Assembly: GCA_034509495.1 (NCBI GenBank)
Contig: CM067507.1
Location: forward strand, 18,203,102 to 18,267,101
Length of the DNA stretch: 64,000 bases
Reading direction: 5' to 3'
Source of the DNA: Acestrorhynchus altus
Taxonomy: Eukaryota > Chordata > Actinopteri > Characiformes > Acestrorhynchidae
In this document: piece after piece, positions 12,873-22,584 of the stretch
How positions within the stretch are numbered: the stretch's first letter is position 1
How the letters are laid out: every line of letters begins with the position of its first letter
Position numbers and translations under genes: made by a program
The notes under the pieces: model-generated
Database searches by the model: none
What the model saw: the letters and a program-made list of their open reading frames with translations, nothing else
What the model was told of the DNA's origin: nothing

Positions 12873-15800
12873 ATTTACAGTTAACATAAAAAAGTTCATA
12901 AACAGTTGCACACAGAAGGAAGTGTTGGATTGCAATGCTGTTGGGAAGGAAGATAATAAAACATTTAGGCTCATATTTATTGAGCTGCACATACAGTGTA
13001 CATACAGGTAGTGTCTCACAGGATGCTGTTGGGTATAACACAACATGCCAGACAGCTTTGAAAGGAGCTGTAGAGGTTCGTAATGGCATCCTGTGATAAT
13101 CCATCCAATTCAGCGTGAATATTTTGTGGTAGAGGTGGTGTGTTGATAACATATCCAATAGCATCCCACAAGAGCAAAGCTGATCTGGCATTGTACAAAA
13201 TTGCACAACTCGGATTTGGGACAAATTACAACAAACTGTTCTTGATCTGATCTTGGTGCTGACCATTTATTTAGATCACTCTTGAGTATGTCAGGAGTTC
13301 AAATTTTAGATTGGAGTTAGAGTTTAATTTTGAGGACACTATAATCTCCCATAGCACTTGTAATTTTGAGTAATTTTTAGTTACCCACTACACGGGCAGA
13401 TTGTTTGCGATTCTTTTTGTTGCTGAGCAACAGACCACAGAATGAAATTAAGCTGAAATTAAGCCATTTGCTTGTTAAGCAAACCGTTTCATGTATTTGG
13501 TTAATGGGAAGCTCATGTTTCTAAATAGCATAGTAGGCAAATGGTTATAAACAACACTGTGTGAACAACACAGTAACTTTACAAACTAATTCACAATTCA
13601 TTTTATGTGTGTGGAGCTTTAAACACAGCTCAGCTACTAACATGTTGGTTTATGTGACAACTGGTGCTGACGATGATGAGGAAGATTTCCAAGTTCATCT
13701 AGCGCTAGGGCTCGGTGACATATCAGTATTTATATCTATATAATAATAATAATTAAGGGTTTTAAATAACGTTCTGTTTCAATTTTGTGGAAAACCTTTT
13801 TCCTGCTCTCTTGCTCTGCTCCACCCCCTGCTCTCAGCTCGTCCTCTTCTCTGCTCCCCTCTGCCCTTCTTATTAAGACTGAGGATAGTAAAAAATATAG
13901 TAAAAAAATGACCCATTTTATTTTCTCAATATATATCACATCATATGTTGCCATTTAGCTAAAACATATTGGGATATGATTTTCTGTCCGTATTGCCCAG
14001 CTCTATCTAGCACTACTTAGTAAACTGAATATTTTCTGTCTATATGGTGCAGAACTAAATTAGGGAATAGGGATCCGTTTAGTTCACGGTCTGTTTGAAA
14101 TGATACTGTCTATAATAGGGCTAATTTATCTTTGTGTTAGGACCGGAGCCTCTCTTCAGTTACGGCATCACACATAGTTAATGAGAATTAATTGAAAGTT
14201 TTGAATGTGTATGTTTACTAGGAGTGCTGCACTTGTTGGAGCATGATGAGCAGTATGTCTTCACACTGCCCTGCGCCTACGCCCGCTCCATCCTCACTGT
14301 GCCTTGGGTAGAGCTGGGCGGGAAAGTCTCTATCTGCTGTGCCAAGAGTGGCTACTCAGCTACAGTCACCTTCCACACCAAACCCTTTTATGGAGGAAAA
14401 GTGCACAGGTGAGTGTGGTTATGTACTCACAGCTAAGTGCAAATAGTTTGTAAAAATACGTCATTTTCCTTCCTTTTACAGCATATATACAGGGGTTGGA
14501 CAATGAAATCAACACCTGTCATTTTAGTGTGGGGAGGTTTCATGGTTAAATTGGAGCAGCCTGGTGGCCAATCTTCATTAATTGCACATTGCACTAGTAA
14601 GAGCAGAGTGTGAAGGTTCAATTAGCAGGTAAGAGCACAGTTTTGCTCAAAATATTGCAACGCATACAGCATTACGGGTGACACACCAGAGTTCAAAAGA
14701 GGACAAATTGTTGGTGCACGTCCTGATGACGCATCTGTGACCAAGACAGCAAGTCTTCATGATGTATCAAGAGCCACGGTATCCAGGGTAATGTCAGCAC
14801 CACCAAGAAGAACGAACCACTTCCAACAGGATTAACTGTGGACGCAAGAGGAAGCTGCCTGTAATGGATGTTCGGGTGCTAACCCGGATTGTATCCAAAA
14901 AATGTTATTCCCCAGACGAGTTGACGCTGTATTGGCCGCAAAAGGAGGCCCTAGAACACCATACTAATAAATGATTGTGGTCTAAAACCAGGTGTTTCAG
15001 TTTCATTGTCCAAACCCTGTAGTCTATCAGCCAAGACGAACACTATGTATGCTGTGAGCCTTGCTTCTCTAGTTTTGTGCTGGAGTTAAAGAGCTATGAG
15101 GCAAATGTACACAACAAGTAGTGTAAGCTTCCAGTGAGCAACATAATAATTTGTGCAACATTAATCATAACACATCTTTTAAACCACGTAATATCTGCTG
15201 TTATCTTAAAAAACGGATTAAAGTACAGGAAGAAATTAAGCTTAAAATGCTGCTGCAGCCGTGGTTAGCTATGAAATGTACTCACATAAACAAGTGTGTA
15301 ATGGTTTAGATATGCTGTTGGCACATCCTCTCAGCTTGCACTGTGTTGTCTCCAACAGGGTGACAGCTGAAGTCAAGCACAACCCCACCAGCACCATTGT
15401 GTGTAAGGCCCAGGGGGAGTGGAACGGTACCCTGGAGTTCACCTACAGCAATGGAGAAACCAAAGTGATTGACACGTCAAAGCTGCCAGTCATTAAGAAG
15501 AAGATCCGCCCACTAGAAAAACAGAGCCAGTATGAGTCACGGTAAGCCAGAGTAGAGAATATTGAATGAGCTTAGAACAAAATTAATATTTGACAAAGAA
15601 AACCTCATTAAACCCAACAAATTTGATATGTTTTATAAGGAGCCTAGTTATCCAGCATGAGAATCGTACATCGATTAATGTGAGGTGTAATATTTGCCCC
15701 TTCAAATGAATAAACAGAAGCATTAGATTGAAGCATTTTAGCAGCTATAACTATATTTTAATAGTTATTATTAATAATTAATAATACAATATTTTACATT

Positions 15801-17274
15801 TTATATAAGTTTTTATCACATTGATATAAAGGAATTCCAGCAGTTGTCTGTCCAGCACACAGCTGTTTAAATTCAGATATAGCAGTTTGATTGCTTTTGT
15901 TTTGACTACATTCGGTGCTTTTCTGTTTGTTAATTGGCTAGATGTGTTGGAGATGAGGTAGGATGGTGATATCCAACATCCTGATGTCACTAATGCTAGT
16001 CATCAAATGCTCACAGCACCTTTTTTCTTTTTTAAACCTGCTTGACTTCAGAATAATCTATGAATGAGCAGACGTCCCAATAATTTTGCCCTTACAGTGA
16101 GCCAGTCCTCCCAAAGGGAGCTCAGTACCTTGTGTAATAATGAGCATTAATGTTTTTCATGTATATATATCGGCTGTGGCCTCATATTTATGTCTGACTG
16201 CAGGAACTGGAGAAGGGAGAGATGGGAATGTGCCTCAGTTCATCTACAGTGACTGGGTGGATCAGTGGAGAGCTTTTAGGAGAAGAACTGTGCATTTTAA
16301 ATAACACTGTTCTCCTTTTCATCCCCAGTGGATCACTTATGCAGCATAAGGACCCTCTCACTCTCTCAGGAGCACTCCCTTAATAACCCTAATGCTTCTT
16401 ATTGCAGACTGAGAGCCAGAGCCGTAGCTGGACAAACAGGCAGTGCAAAGGCACATCAGAGCACTGTTCCGCCTTTAGACTGGCATTAGCATTGCAGCCT
16501 AATGCGATCAAAAGAGGATCCAGAGGCACTAAGCTGGTTTGTGCAGGGAGAGCGCAGTTCAGAAAGGTCTGCTTTTCCATTCCCCCTGACACATGTCATC
16601 CCTGCCACAGAAAACAACAAAGAGACATGAGCTGAATGGAGCTGCTCCTAATGCACGGGCTTTCTGTATTGATTTTGCCCTGAGCACTGTGCTGTCTTTC
16701 AAAAAGGCTCTAATCTAATAAAGCAGTGCTCCATGAGAGGCTGGCCATCATAATGATTTTTAGATAACAGCGTGTCAAATATTTCGTTGTATCACACATT
16801 CAGAGGTTGTTTGTACAGTGACCAATCAATAATCTGTCTAATCTGACTAATCAATCATCAGAAACTTAATTTGATTACATTGTGCTAATACAGTGCTCCT
16901 TTAAATTGGTTACAGATTCGATTTACCGAGTAGATTACATTTCTTAACAGGTATTTAATAAACAGGGGACACTTAAATCAGTGTGGTAAAATACATCACC
17001 GCGCAGAGCTGCTCATCTGTTGCTGCAGTTTGTGTCGGTCAGCCTCTAGTCCTTCATCGATGCTCACAGGACTGCTGTTGACTGGACGTTCTAATTAATG
17101 GACTATTCCCCGTCCAGCACAGCTGTTTCTGATTCACTCATTTCAGCATTTCTATTTTTTGATGTACGGTCTACACTTTACAAAAGCAGGTTCAACTCAT
17201 TTTAATACCCTTGGAACAATCAATGAACAAGAAGGTGTCCATATAGTACTTTTTGAATCTGTTAAAAAAATTAA

Positions 17275-17307
<33 letters not shown>

Positions 17308-17986
17308 CTGATGATGATGGCTGTATATGCCATGACTGTCTTTAATTTGTGACTGGCAGACGGCTGTGGCAGCACGTGACTGCGGCACTAAAGACAGGCG
17401 ACATTGACACAGCTACAGAGCACAAGCACCAGCTGGAGGAAAGACAGCGCAGTGAGGGGAAGCAAAGAGCAGCCACCAATACTCCCTGGAAACCCAAGTT
17501 CTTCATCAAAGAGGTGAGACATCTTGGTACCATCAGTAACTGTCTTGCTAAATCCCCTCACTTCATCTCCTCTCCCGTATGAAGGCAGGGGCCCAGAGGG
17601 TGAATAGATTATGTGGAGACAGTAGCAGTTCCATCAGAGATGGTTCTCTTTTTGCCTGCTCACTTTGTTAGACAGAAGAGTAATAATGGTGAGCTGGGTG
17701 TAAGTCAAGGAGTGTAATCATTTCTTCATCTCTCTCAGTGGAACATTTGTTTGTCTATTAGTTTTACAGTCTTTCTCTCCGAACAAATTCCCCAGCTTCC
17801 ACGGCTAGAACGCTGCAATCTTAATAAGGACTGAGATCAGAATATTCTGGAAATAAATCTACAAAATAAATGTGCTCTTTTCCCTGGCAAACAAAATATG
17901 AATAATTCATTTTACAAAAACTGTGTGTGTGTGTGCAGGGAGACGGCTGGGTGTACCACAATCCTCTGTGGAAGACAAACTGCTGA
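646..17986 (+). CDS. osbpl10: osbpl10, oxysterol-binding protein-related protein 10, 3' half (multi-exon, 5' partial)
   Basis: Coding exons: 646-749 (probable), 3235-3381, 8028-8499, 14222-14408, 15359-15541, 17360-17513, 17939-17986. From 3235 on, phases join perfectly and give 396 residues plus stop. Seen: an acidic linker, then the OSBP-related domain with FILEKRSLLEMY, the KKPYNP loop, the family signature EQVSHHPP (8364-8387), THVWTKSKFMGMS, PWVELGGKV, FHTKPFYGGKVHR, and a C-terminus ending PLWKTNC. ORP10 is known to transfer phosphatidylserine and PI4P at ER-Golgi/endosome contacts with ORP9, through an N-terminal PH domain and an ORD, without an FFAT motif. The PH domain and start codon are not in the window and should lie to the left. 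ORP11 is the close alternative; residue matches in the ORD (MAHPD, AITAG, FYCEC) and convergence with stt3b favour ORP10. Confidence 0.93.
750..3234 (+). other. osbpl10: osbpl10 intron
   Basis: No exon recognised. Holds a (GAGT)n/(GA)n tract at 902-944, a (CTG)n run near 1929-1950 and an (ATT)n microsatellite at 2988-3030. The purine-rich stretch 780-945 makes the opposite strand look open but low in complexity. Confidence 0.7.
2988..3030. repeat. (ATT)n microsatellite
   Basis: About 14 perfect trinucleotide units. Confidence 0.95.
3235..3381 (+). CDS. osbpl10: osbpl10 exon: acidic linker and start of the ORD
   Basis: Reads an acidic stretch (EESTDTEDNEEED) followed by LGVLDDQRSIILHLLSQLK and GMDLTK, the usual lead-in to the ORD. 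Ends in phase 0 at donor gtacaa. An in-frame stop at 3208-3210 limits the acceptor to the tandem GAG/CAG at 3229-3234, so the exon starts at 3235 or, using the upstream AG, at 3232 with one extra Gln. The pyrimidine tract is poor. Confidence 0.9.
3436..3770 (+). mobile_element. tRNA-derived SINE, full-length-like copy
   Basis: Starts with a tRNA-like head (GGCTCCGAGTGGTTCAGGGG) and continues through GTAGATGGCGCTCTATACCC, GCAGTTCGAAAAGAGGC and TGTCGGAGGAGGCAT. The same body blocks occur in reverse at 45840-46205, and the 5' half at 40690-40895, so this is one dispersed family. Not a functional tRNA gene: boxes have decayed and there is no cloverleaf. Confidence 0.65.
4861..4920. repeat. (CA)10 followed by four TGCACATATA decamers
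   Basis: Dinucleotides at 4861-4880, then four 10-bp units at 4881-4920, the last ending TG instead of TA. Confidence 0.95.
7160..7560 (+). mobile_element. Dispersed fish repeat, second copy
   Basis: Contains GACCATAGAGGAGCAGTTTA, CCATCTGTTTCTCTC, then GGACCACCACAGAGCAGGTA and CTCAGCACTGCAGTGACACT in the order of the family. A stretch (GTACTAGGTGGGTC) is locally duplicated at 7356-7410. Ends near the TGTCCACTCGATAAAACACT segment, where the family reads TGTCCACT.TATTAGACACT. Confidence 0.65.
8028..8499 (+). CDS. osbpl10: osbpl10 main ORD exon
   Basis: Longest exon (472 nt, enters phase 0, leaves phase 1). Acceptor ctctcccag, donor gtaaga. Codes VVLPTFILEKRSLLEMY, then a helical stretch EERIVRFVEYYLTAFHEGRKG, the lipid-contacting KKPYNPILGE loop, a variable Pro/Ser/Thr insert, and the signature EQVSHHPP with its two His that bind PI4P phosphate in ORPs. 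The open frame continues into the intron as far as 8756, through a tandem repeat. Confidence 0.96.
8565..9185 (+). repeat. Degenerate 24-bp tandem repeat (minisatellite)
   Basis: Consensus about ATTCACAAGGTTCTG followed by TGTACTGGC. Clear consecutive units run from 8586 to 8760, then more diverged ones to about 9185. Because 24 is a multiple of three, the open frame running on from the osbpl10 exon shows an 8-residue period (AFTK/VIPR/AYTI blocks). Confidence 0.85.
10157..10254 (+). repeat. Direct duplication, copy 1
   Basis: Shares CTTCATAATGATT, CACCCAG, CACAATAC and a TTTTAAAT end, in the same order and spacing, with 11017-11108. Confidence 0.75.
11017..11108 (+). repeat. Direct duplication, copy 2
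   Basis: Diverged partner of 10157-10254, about 860 bp downstream, same orientation. Confidence 0.75.
11125..11184. repeat. (TGGA)15 microsatellite
   Basis: Fifteen perfect tetranucleotide units. Confidence 0.97.
12834..12870. repeat. (ATT)n microsatellite
   Basis: About 12 perfect units, immediately before the Tc1 relic region. Confidence 0.95.
12960..13210 (-). pseudogene. Tc1-like transposase C-terminal relic
   Basis: The - strand reads LWDAIGYVINTPPLPQNIHA followed by LSQDAITNLYSSFQSCLACC, the decayed form of the WDAIGR...LPQD.I..L..SM.RR..AC end of Tc1-like transposases. No catalytic core remains. A related relic lies at 58930-59165. Confidence 0.6.
13706..14005. mobile_element. hAT-like MITE, 300 bp
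   Basis: Ends TAGGGCTCGGTGA and (inverse) TAGAGCTGGGCAA are terminal inverted repeats. Flanked by TCTAGCGC (13698-13705) and TCTAGCAC (14006-14013), an 8-bp target duplication with one mismatch, as for hAT elements. Non-coding. Confidence 0.75.
14222..14408 (+). CDS. osbpl10: osbpl10 ORD exon
   Basis: 187 nt, phase 1 to phase 2. Reads VLHLLEHDEQYVFTLP, AYARSILTVPWVELGGKV and YSATVTFHTKPFYGGKVH, all strongly conserved in ORP10/ORP11. Donor gtgagt. It lies 80 nt upstream of a Tc1-derived element in the following intron. Confidence 0.96.
14489..15021 (+). mobile_element. Internally deleted Tc1-like transposon
   Basis: Terminal repeats ACAGGGGTTGGACAATGAAA and its inverse (TACAGGGTTTGGACAATGAA) close a 530-bp element. 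Near its start the + strand reads TPEFKRGQIVGARPDDASVT and KTASLHDVSRATVSRVMSA, the N-terminal helix-turn-helix of a Tc1-like transposase, then a frameshift; the catalytic domain is gone. Sits in the 0.95-kb osbpl10 intron between 14408 and 15359. Confidence 0.85.
15359..15541 (+). CDS. osbpl10: osbpl10 ORD exon
   Basis: 183 nt, phase 2 to phase 2 (an AG|G Arg codon is split at the 5' junction). Reads VTAEVKHNPTSTIVCKAQGE, EWNGTLEFTYSNGETKVID, then KKKIRPLEKQSQYES. Acceptor ccaacag, donor gtaagc. Confidence 0.96.
15542..17359 (+). other. osbpl10: osbpl10 intron
   Basis: No exon needed or recognised. Sequence is mostly unique, with a (GAT)n microsatellite at 17275-17319 just before the next exon. 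The block 16080-17110 has no repeat that I recognise; whether it is conserved cannot be judged from one sequence. Confidence 0.6.
17275..17319. repeat. (GAT)n microsatellite
   Basis: About 15 units with one CTG interruption, ending 41 nt before the osbpl10 acceptor at 17359. Confidence 0.95.
17360..17513 (+). CDS. osbpl10: osbpl10 ORD exon
   Basis: 154 nt, phase 2 to phase 0. Completes an Arg codon and reads RLWQHVTAALKTGDIDTATE, then KHQLEERQRSEGKQRAA and WKPKFFIKE. This is the usual C-terminal helical part of ORPs. A GAT microsatellite sits 41 nt upstream of the exon, close to the branch-point region. Confidence 0.95.
17939..17986 (+). CDS. osbpl10: osbpl10 terminal coding exon
   Basis: 16 codons: GDGWVYHNPLWKTNC then TGA. 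Joined in phase 0 to the preceding Glu it makes the conserved ORP10 C-terminus (GDGWVY.NPLWK). The acceptor tract is a short (GT)n run ending in gcag. Confidence 0.94.
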   Translation, partial: GDGWVYHNPLWKTNC

Positions 17987-18740
17987 GGAAAATGCACCAC
18001 AGGCTACCTGCCTGTCACAGACGCCAGCACATAGAGAGGCGAAGCCACAGGGGAAAAGCTCTGGCCAGCCAATGGAGCCAGCGGAGCCGGACTGCACTAC
18101 GACAGAGGCTGACCGTTACTATCAGAGTTAAAGGTGCCAAATAAACCAATAAAAGAAACCCCAGTGATTTTACCCAGCCAAGCCCTGACCCTAAGACCCA
18201 AGAGTGGAGTAACCCAGCTCAGCAGCTACTAGAAGACCTACTGTCCTGTCAGTTGCTTCAGGATGTTCTTCCATCCCTGCTGCTGGAAGAAATCACATGT
18301 GGACCCCAGACATTACACTGGGAAACGGCTTCGTATTTTATTATTTTTCTTCTGATTTTGTTCACGTGTGCTTCCTAGTCTGTTAAGGTTTGGTTTGGTA
18401 GTTGTAGCACAGCGGACGCCCTGGTGATGGTGGCTTTTGAAAAGTCCACTCCTCACCGTCCTCTGCAAATATCAGTTTGGGTAATATGGGTGAGCTGAAG
18501 TTGGCGAGGGCACGTTAAATACTGTATTGAAACAGGACCCTTTGGATCAACATTGATTTATTTTGTTACTGAGTGATGTAGAAATGATCACAAAGCTCTT
18601 AAAGTACCTTCACATATTATTCTGGTGTTTTTCTGATTTCATTCACTGTAACATCTCATTACTCAGCGAACTCTCTTCAGGCTCGTTTGTTCTTTGCATC
18701 ACCTGATGCCAGCCTTGAGAAAGAGATTGATGAAACTATA

Positions 18741-19537
18741 CAGTGGCATGCAAATGTCTGGGCACCTTTGCTGACGTGATCTGTTTAATGTGATCAGCAA
18801 AGGGAGTATAAGGTTTATCAATAAGCAAAACATTAAAGATGAATTATTTATTGAATATATTTAAGTGAGATACAGTTTTATGTTTATATTACACAGTTTC
18901 AGGAGGCTTCTGCCTGATTGCTTCCAGAAGGGAATCCATTCTCCCCACTGCCTGTAACAGAAGCCAGGATAAACTCTCCCTCACATTTAATAGTTCTGCA
19001 CCCCATTTCGTTCACTGCAGCTGACCAGTGAGCTGAAAATGAAGAAAATCTTTTCTTCTGAAGTGATTTCAGCAGGTCTTGCTGTCCAGTAGAACAATGC
19101 ACCACACTTCACTGTCTGCAATTTTCCTAAAGGCCTTGCACTCAACTTGTGGTTCTGATTTGCATTTCTACCTTCTAGAAATCCTATAAACCCTTCTTTC
19201 TGAAAGTTCTCCTGGTCTTGCACTTTCTAATTACATTATGATCTGAGGTAATGGCTACCTAAAGTACTTTGCTGTCTCGTCTTCTCCTACATTGTGGCCA
19301 TTCTTTTCAATATTAGACTGTAGTTGCTGAGAGGAGCCCATGGCTGCTGACTGATGGTGCAAGGTGTCTGGAATATTTGGAGTCATAAAGCTCTGAAATT
19401 TGCATCATGTGGCCTTGACAGCGATCAAGCAGTAGAGCATACAAGATAATTAGGGTCTGAAGGTCTACATTGATCTTGCTTAAAATGTTTTGGAGGTCGT
19501 CTTCTATTCTAAGTGCCCAAACCTTTGCATGCCTTTG
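18741..19537 (-). mobile_element. Decayed TA-flanked DNA transposon (Tc1/mariner superfamily)
   Basis: Left end CAGTGGCATGCAAATG and the inverse of the right end (CAAAGGCATGCAAAGG) are matching terminal inverted repeats; both ends are bordered by TA. About 800 bp lie between them. Minus-strand frames are open only in short pieces, consistent with a shortened, inactivated copy. The superfamily is inferred from the TA duplication; the family is not assigned. Confidence 0.7.
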
Positions 19538-19893
19538 TAAATGTTCATATAATTAAGCTTAGACTTGTCTGAAGCATTATTTTGCTTTATAGTCTTGTGT
19601 CACTGGGACAGGCCATTTCTATTCCCTTGGATTATGAGCCAAAACTAAAGAAAATTATGGGTTCAAATGGATTTTTTGAAAAGGCGAACTCGGTGTTGAA
19701 CATTTAATGGATGACCTGCTTCCAGTAAACCTGCTCAGCTCATTAGCAAGTCCTTTCCTGGTTTGCAGGGGCTGTATTAAAGTGTGGAATCCACAAAAAT
19801 GTTCAGAACTCGGTTGTGCCGGGGTTTAAGAAAGACTGGGATAGCTGCAAATATTTCTCACGTTTTAGAATTGATTCTAACATACATTTTAAC

Positions 19894-20250
19894 CTACACT
19901 TTATGGACACAAGTATTGGGACACACTTTCATTGTTTCATCCAAAATCATGAGTACTAAAAATCTGTCTGTCCATCTTTTGTTAGAGAGTGCGGGTGAGG
20001 TCAGGATGTTGAATGGTCAACTCGACTCATCCCTAAGTGGATGGTGGATGGTGTTATTCCAGATAACACTGAGCTGTGGAGCAGTAGGACTATGTTGGGA
20101 GGGTTTATACCCCTCTTGCCTATGACTGTCATTATTTATCTGTTCAATCTGTTATTATTCTATTGGCAATACTTCTCTACAGTGACAAGACAAGCAGTGT
20201 GTATTCATTTGAAGGGGTGTCAACAAACATTTGGACTCCTAGTTTATTAC
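19894..20250. mobile_element. MITE-like element
   Basis: Begins with ACTTTATGGACACAAGTATT and ends with the inverse-related GGGGTGTCAACAAACATTTG, a terminal pair I recognise from many fish genomes (usually written TATGGACAAAAGTATTGGGACA). Non-coding interior. Boundaries are approximate because the outer bases have decayed. Confidence 0.6.
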
Positions 20251-21124
20251 CAGAAACCTGTATATTGACCAGCTGCAGAACATGTGCTTAGTGACTCATC
20301 GTGGCTTCTTCTGTAGATTGAGATGCCCCTCAGTTCCTGCTCATAGAAACTACACTGGAGGGCCAGCTTTGAAGTAACACAGGTTATGGTATTGGGAGGC
20401 AAGTTGCAAACTGTGGTGTACTGTTAGTTTATTTAAAAGAACCAGCCATCCTCTGAGTCACAGAGCTTAGTCTAAATATTATGATCATATTTCAGCCAAA
20501 TATGTGTCTGATGTGGTTGAACTAACTCAGATGTTCAATATGAAGTTTAACAAAATGTTGATTTTAGTTTTAGTCTGGCAATTCCAAACTCTCACGTGGT
20601 GTTACTCAAGGGTCTGATTGCTCCTGTCAGCAGAAATTTCGTAACCTGCTCAATAGATCCAGGAGAATGAATGTTTAAGTAGTGTCTTAGATAAGGACTG
20701 AATCCTAGGATTCCGGACACTTTACCACCAACCACTGTTTGTATTATTCTCTGTACAGACTGTGACGGTTTTAAAACATTGGTCCAGAAGACAGAAGAGC
20801 CAGATGGCTCACGTTGTGTCGTGTTGTGTGAACGGCCTTGCGTGAATGAAGAAGCACTTTTGCACGTACGTTTGGATGAAGAGCATAACGTTCGGTCACA
20901 TTCTATAGATTACTGTACTATGGATCTGTTAATTTTCCGAGATTGTAAATGGATGTTGTACAGTCTGCATTTTGAGAAGTGATGTACAGCATCAAGAGCT
21001 TAGACCAAACACTTTGTCCACTACTCAAGAAACTATGCAACATGTTAACTTTCACTGTAAACAACAGGGAGAGGGTCCTCCCACACTACAGTATGTGTTC
21101 AAATTCAAAATAAAGAAAATAAAT

Positions 21125-21963
21125 GTGTAAAATGTTTTCCAGCCGCTGATGCGCACGCCCCGGAGAATCATTTGGGAATAGAACACTGTATGTGAATGAT
21201 TGAAGCAATCCTTTCTAACCAGGGTCTTTCTGAATTTTATAGAAATCCAAAGAATGCCTTGATAAATGTTAGTGACTAAATGTGTCTTTATGCCATTTAT
21301 AAAAAGCTGCCAAAATATAAATACTAGTCTTAATTTGTGACCCTTATAGTTTTAAGTGCTCCTTTTCTAACCAGATTTTCTGCGGCATGTCTGGATCGTA
21401 AGTGAACTGGGTCTTTTGCTGCCACCTAAAGGACACACATTCCCAGGCCATTTCCATCCTTGCATATTAAAAGTCTCATTATTTACTGGCTTTACATAGA
21501 GCAGTTATAGAGCTGCTCTTGGAGATCATGTTACTTTAGCTGAAATGTGTAGAATACATAACCCTTAAAATAGCAAATGACAAATACGTGAATGTGCTAG
21601 GTACATATGATTTTCCTCCATTACACAAATATGATTGAAAGAGGTTTCCTCCATTTAATCATTTACTAAATCAGTTTAATTAATGGTAGGGTGACCATAT
21701 TCTGGTTTTCAGAAAAAGAGGACACGGATGTTCTTCATAATTAAGCTGTTGCGGTTTCAAGCATGTCGAACTTGTTGGACCTTGGTAGTGTGTGTGTGTG
21801 TGAGGATAGGAGGCAGTTAAACATTAAACATCTGTGTTAATTTTACATTTACTACTGAGACTATTAGCCTTAATCATCGATAATGCTTAATCATCTCCTT
21901 AACTTCTTTTTATTGACAGGTGGTGAATTTTATTTTTTTTGTCAAGTGAATGTAATATGGAAT

Positions 21964-21999
<36 letters not shown>

Positions 22000-22584
22000 G
22001 AGACAGACCTGTTAAATCCCAAAAAGAGAATACATGTTCACCCTAACTAATGGAGGTTCAATTTTTTGTTCAATTACGGGAATGTTTCTAGTTATGTCGT
22101 GACCCCTAATGGCTAAAGGGAGTCCAGTTGCAAAGTAGGTGCAAAAGTCATTACACAAGCTGCTAACATTAAGACTTGGCAATATGCAGAGGGGTCAAAT
22201 CCACGCCCAGGAGACAAAAAGACTGTCCAGGACATGTGGAAGCCCTGTTGTCAATTCATTTGCAAGTGTGTTAAATGACACAGTAGGTACAATTTCCCAT
22301 CAGCATGTAAAATCAGTCTGAACTTTCACTCATTCAGTAGCTAAAACCACTAGGCGTTTCCACAGAGCCACGGGGCACGAGAACGTAACTTAAGACACGT
22401 TTATCATTTTATTATGAAACTGCTGTGTATCTTTAAATGGCCAGAGTCAGACTGAAGCAGGGGAGGTAAACAGATGGAGGTTTAAAAAAAAAAAAAAAAA
22501 AAAAAGGTGCAAACATGGTCCGCAGAGATAAGGCAGAACCTTTCATTTACTTTTTTAATCACAAAGGCATTGCTCAATCTGACA
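21125..22584. other. Intergenic DNA between the osbpl10 and stt3b 3' ends
   Basis: No gene seen. Contains a (CA)n run at 21972-21999 and a 22-base A run at 22484-22505. It may belong partly to either UTR if alternative poly(A) sites are used. Confidence 0.5.
22484..22505. repeat. Poly(A) run
   Basis: 22 consecutive A, located between the two genes. Confidence 0.95.

Larger units (their letters stand above)
8500..14221 (+). other. osbpl10: osbpl10 intron, 5.7 kb
   Basis: Contains a degenerate 24-bp tandem array (8565-9185), a ~95-bp direct duplication (10157 and 11017), a (TGGA)15 array, the start of a hAT-like element near 11249, a GC-richer block at 12100-12440, a Tc1 transposase relic (12960-13210) and a hAT-like MITE (13706-14005). 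No further exon is needed: the flanking exons join in phase. Confidence 0.7.
17987..21124 (+). other. osbpl10: osbpl10 3' UTR and downstream DNA
   Basis: No coding sequence recognised after the stop. Candidate poly(A) signals AATAAA occur at 18140-18145 and 18148-18153 (short 3' UTR) and at 21109-21114 and 21118-21123 (long 3' UTR). If the distal site is used, the UTR contains the decayed transposon at 18741-19537 and the MITE near 19894-20250. Which site is used cannot be decided from sequence. Confidence 0.5.

Noticed and set aside
17898..18144. Longer frames (70-77 codons) over the osbpl10 terminal exon
   Set aside because: They are shifted frames; the true frame reads GDGWVYHNPLWKTNC and stops at 17984-17986.
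18741..19537. Minus-strand frames of 68-78 codons as genes
   Set aside because: They lie between inverted, TA-flanked ends and are remnants of a decayed transposon, not host genes.
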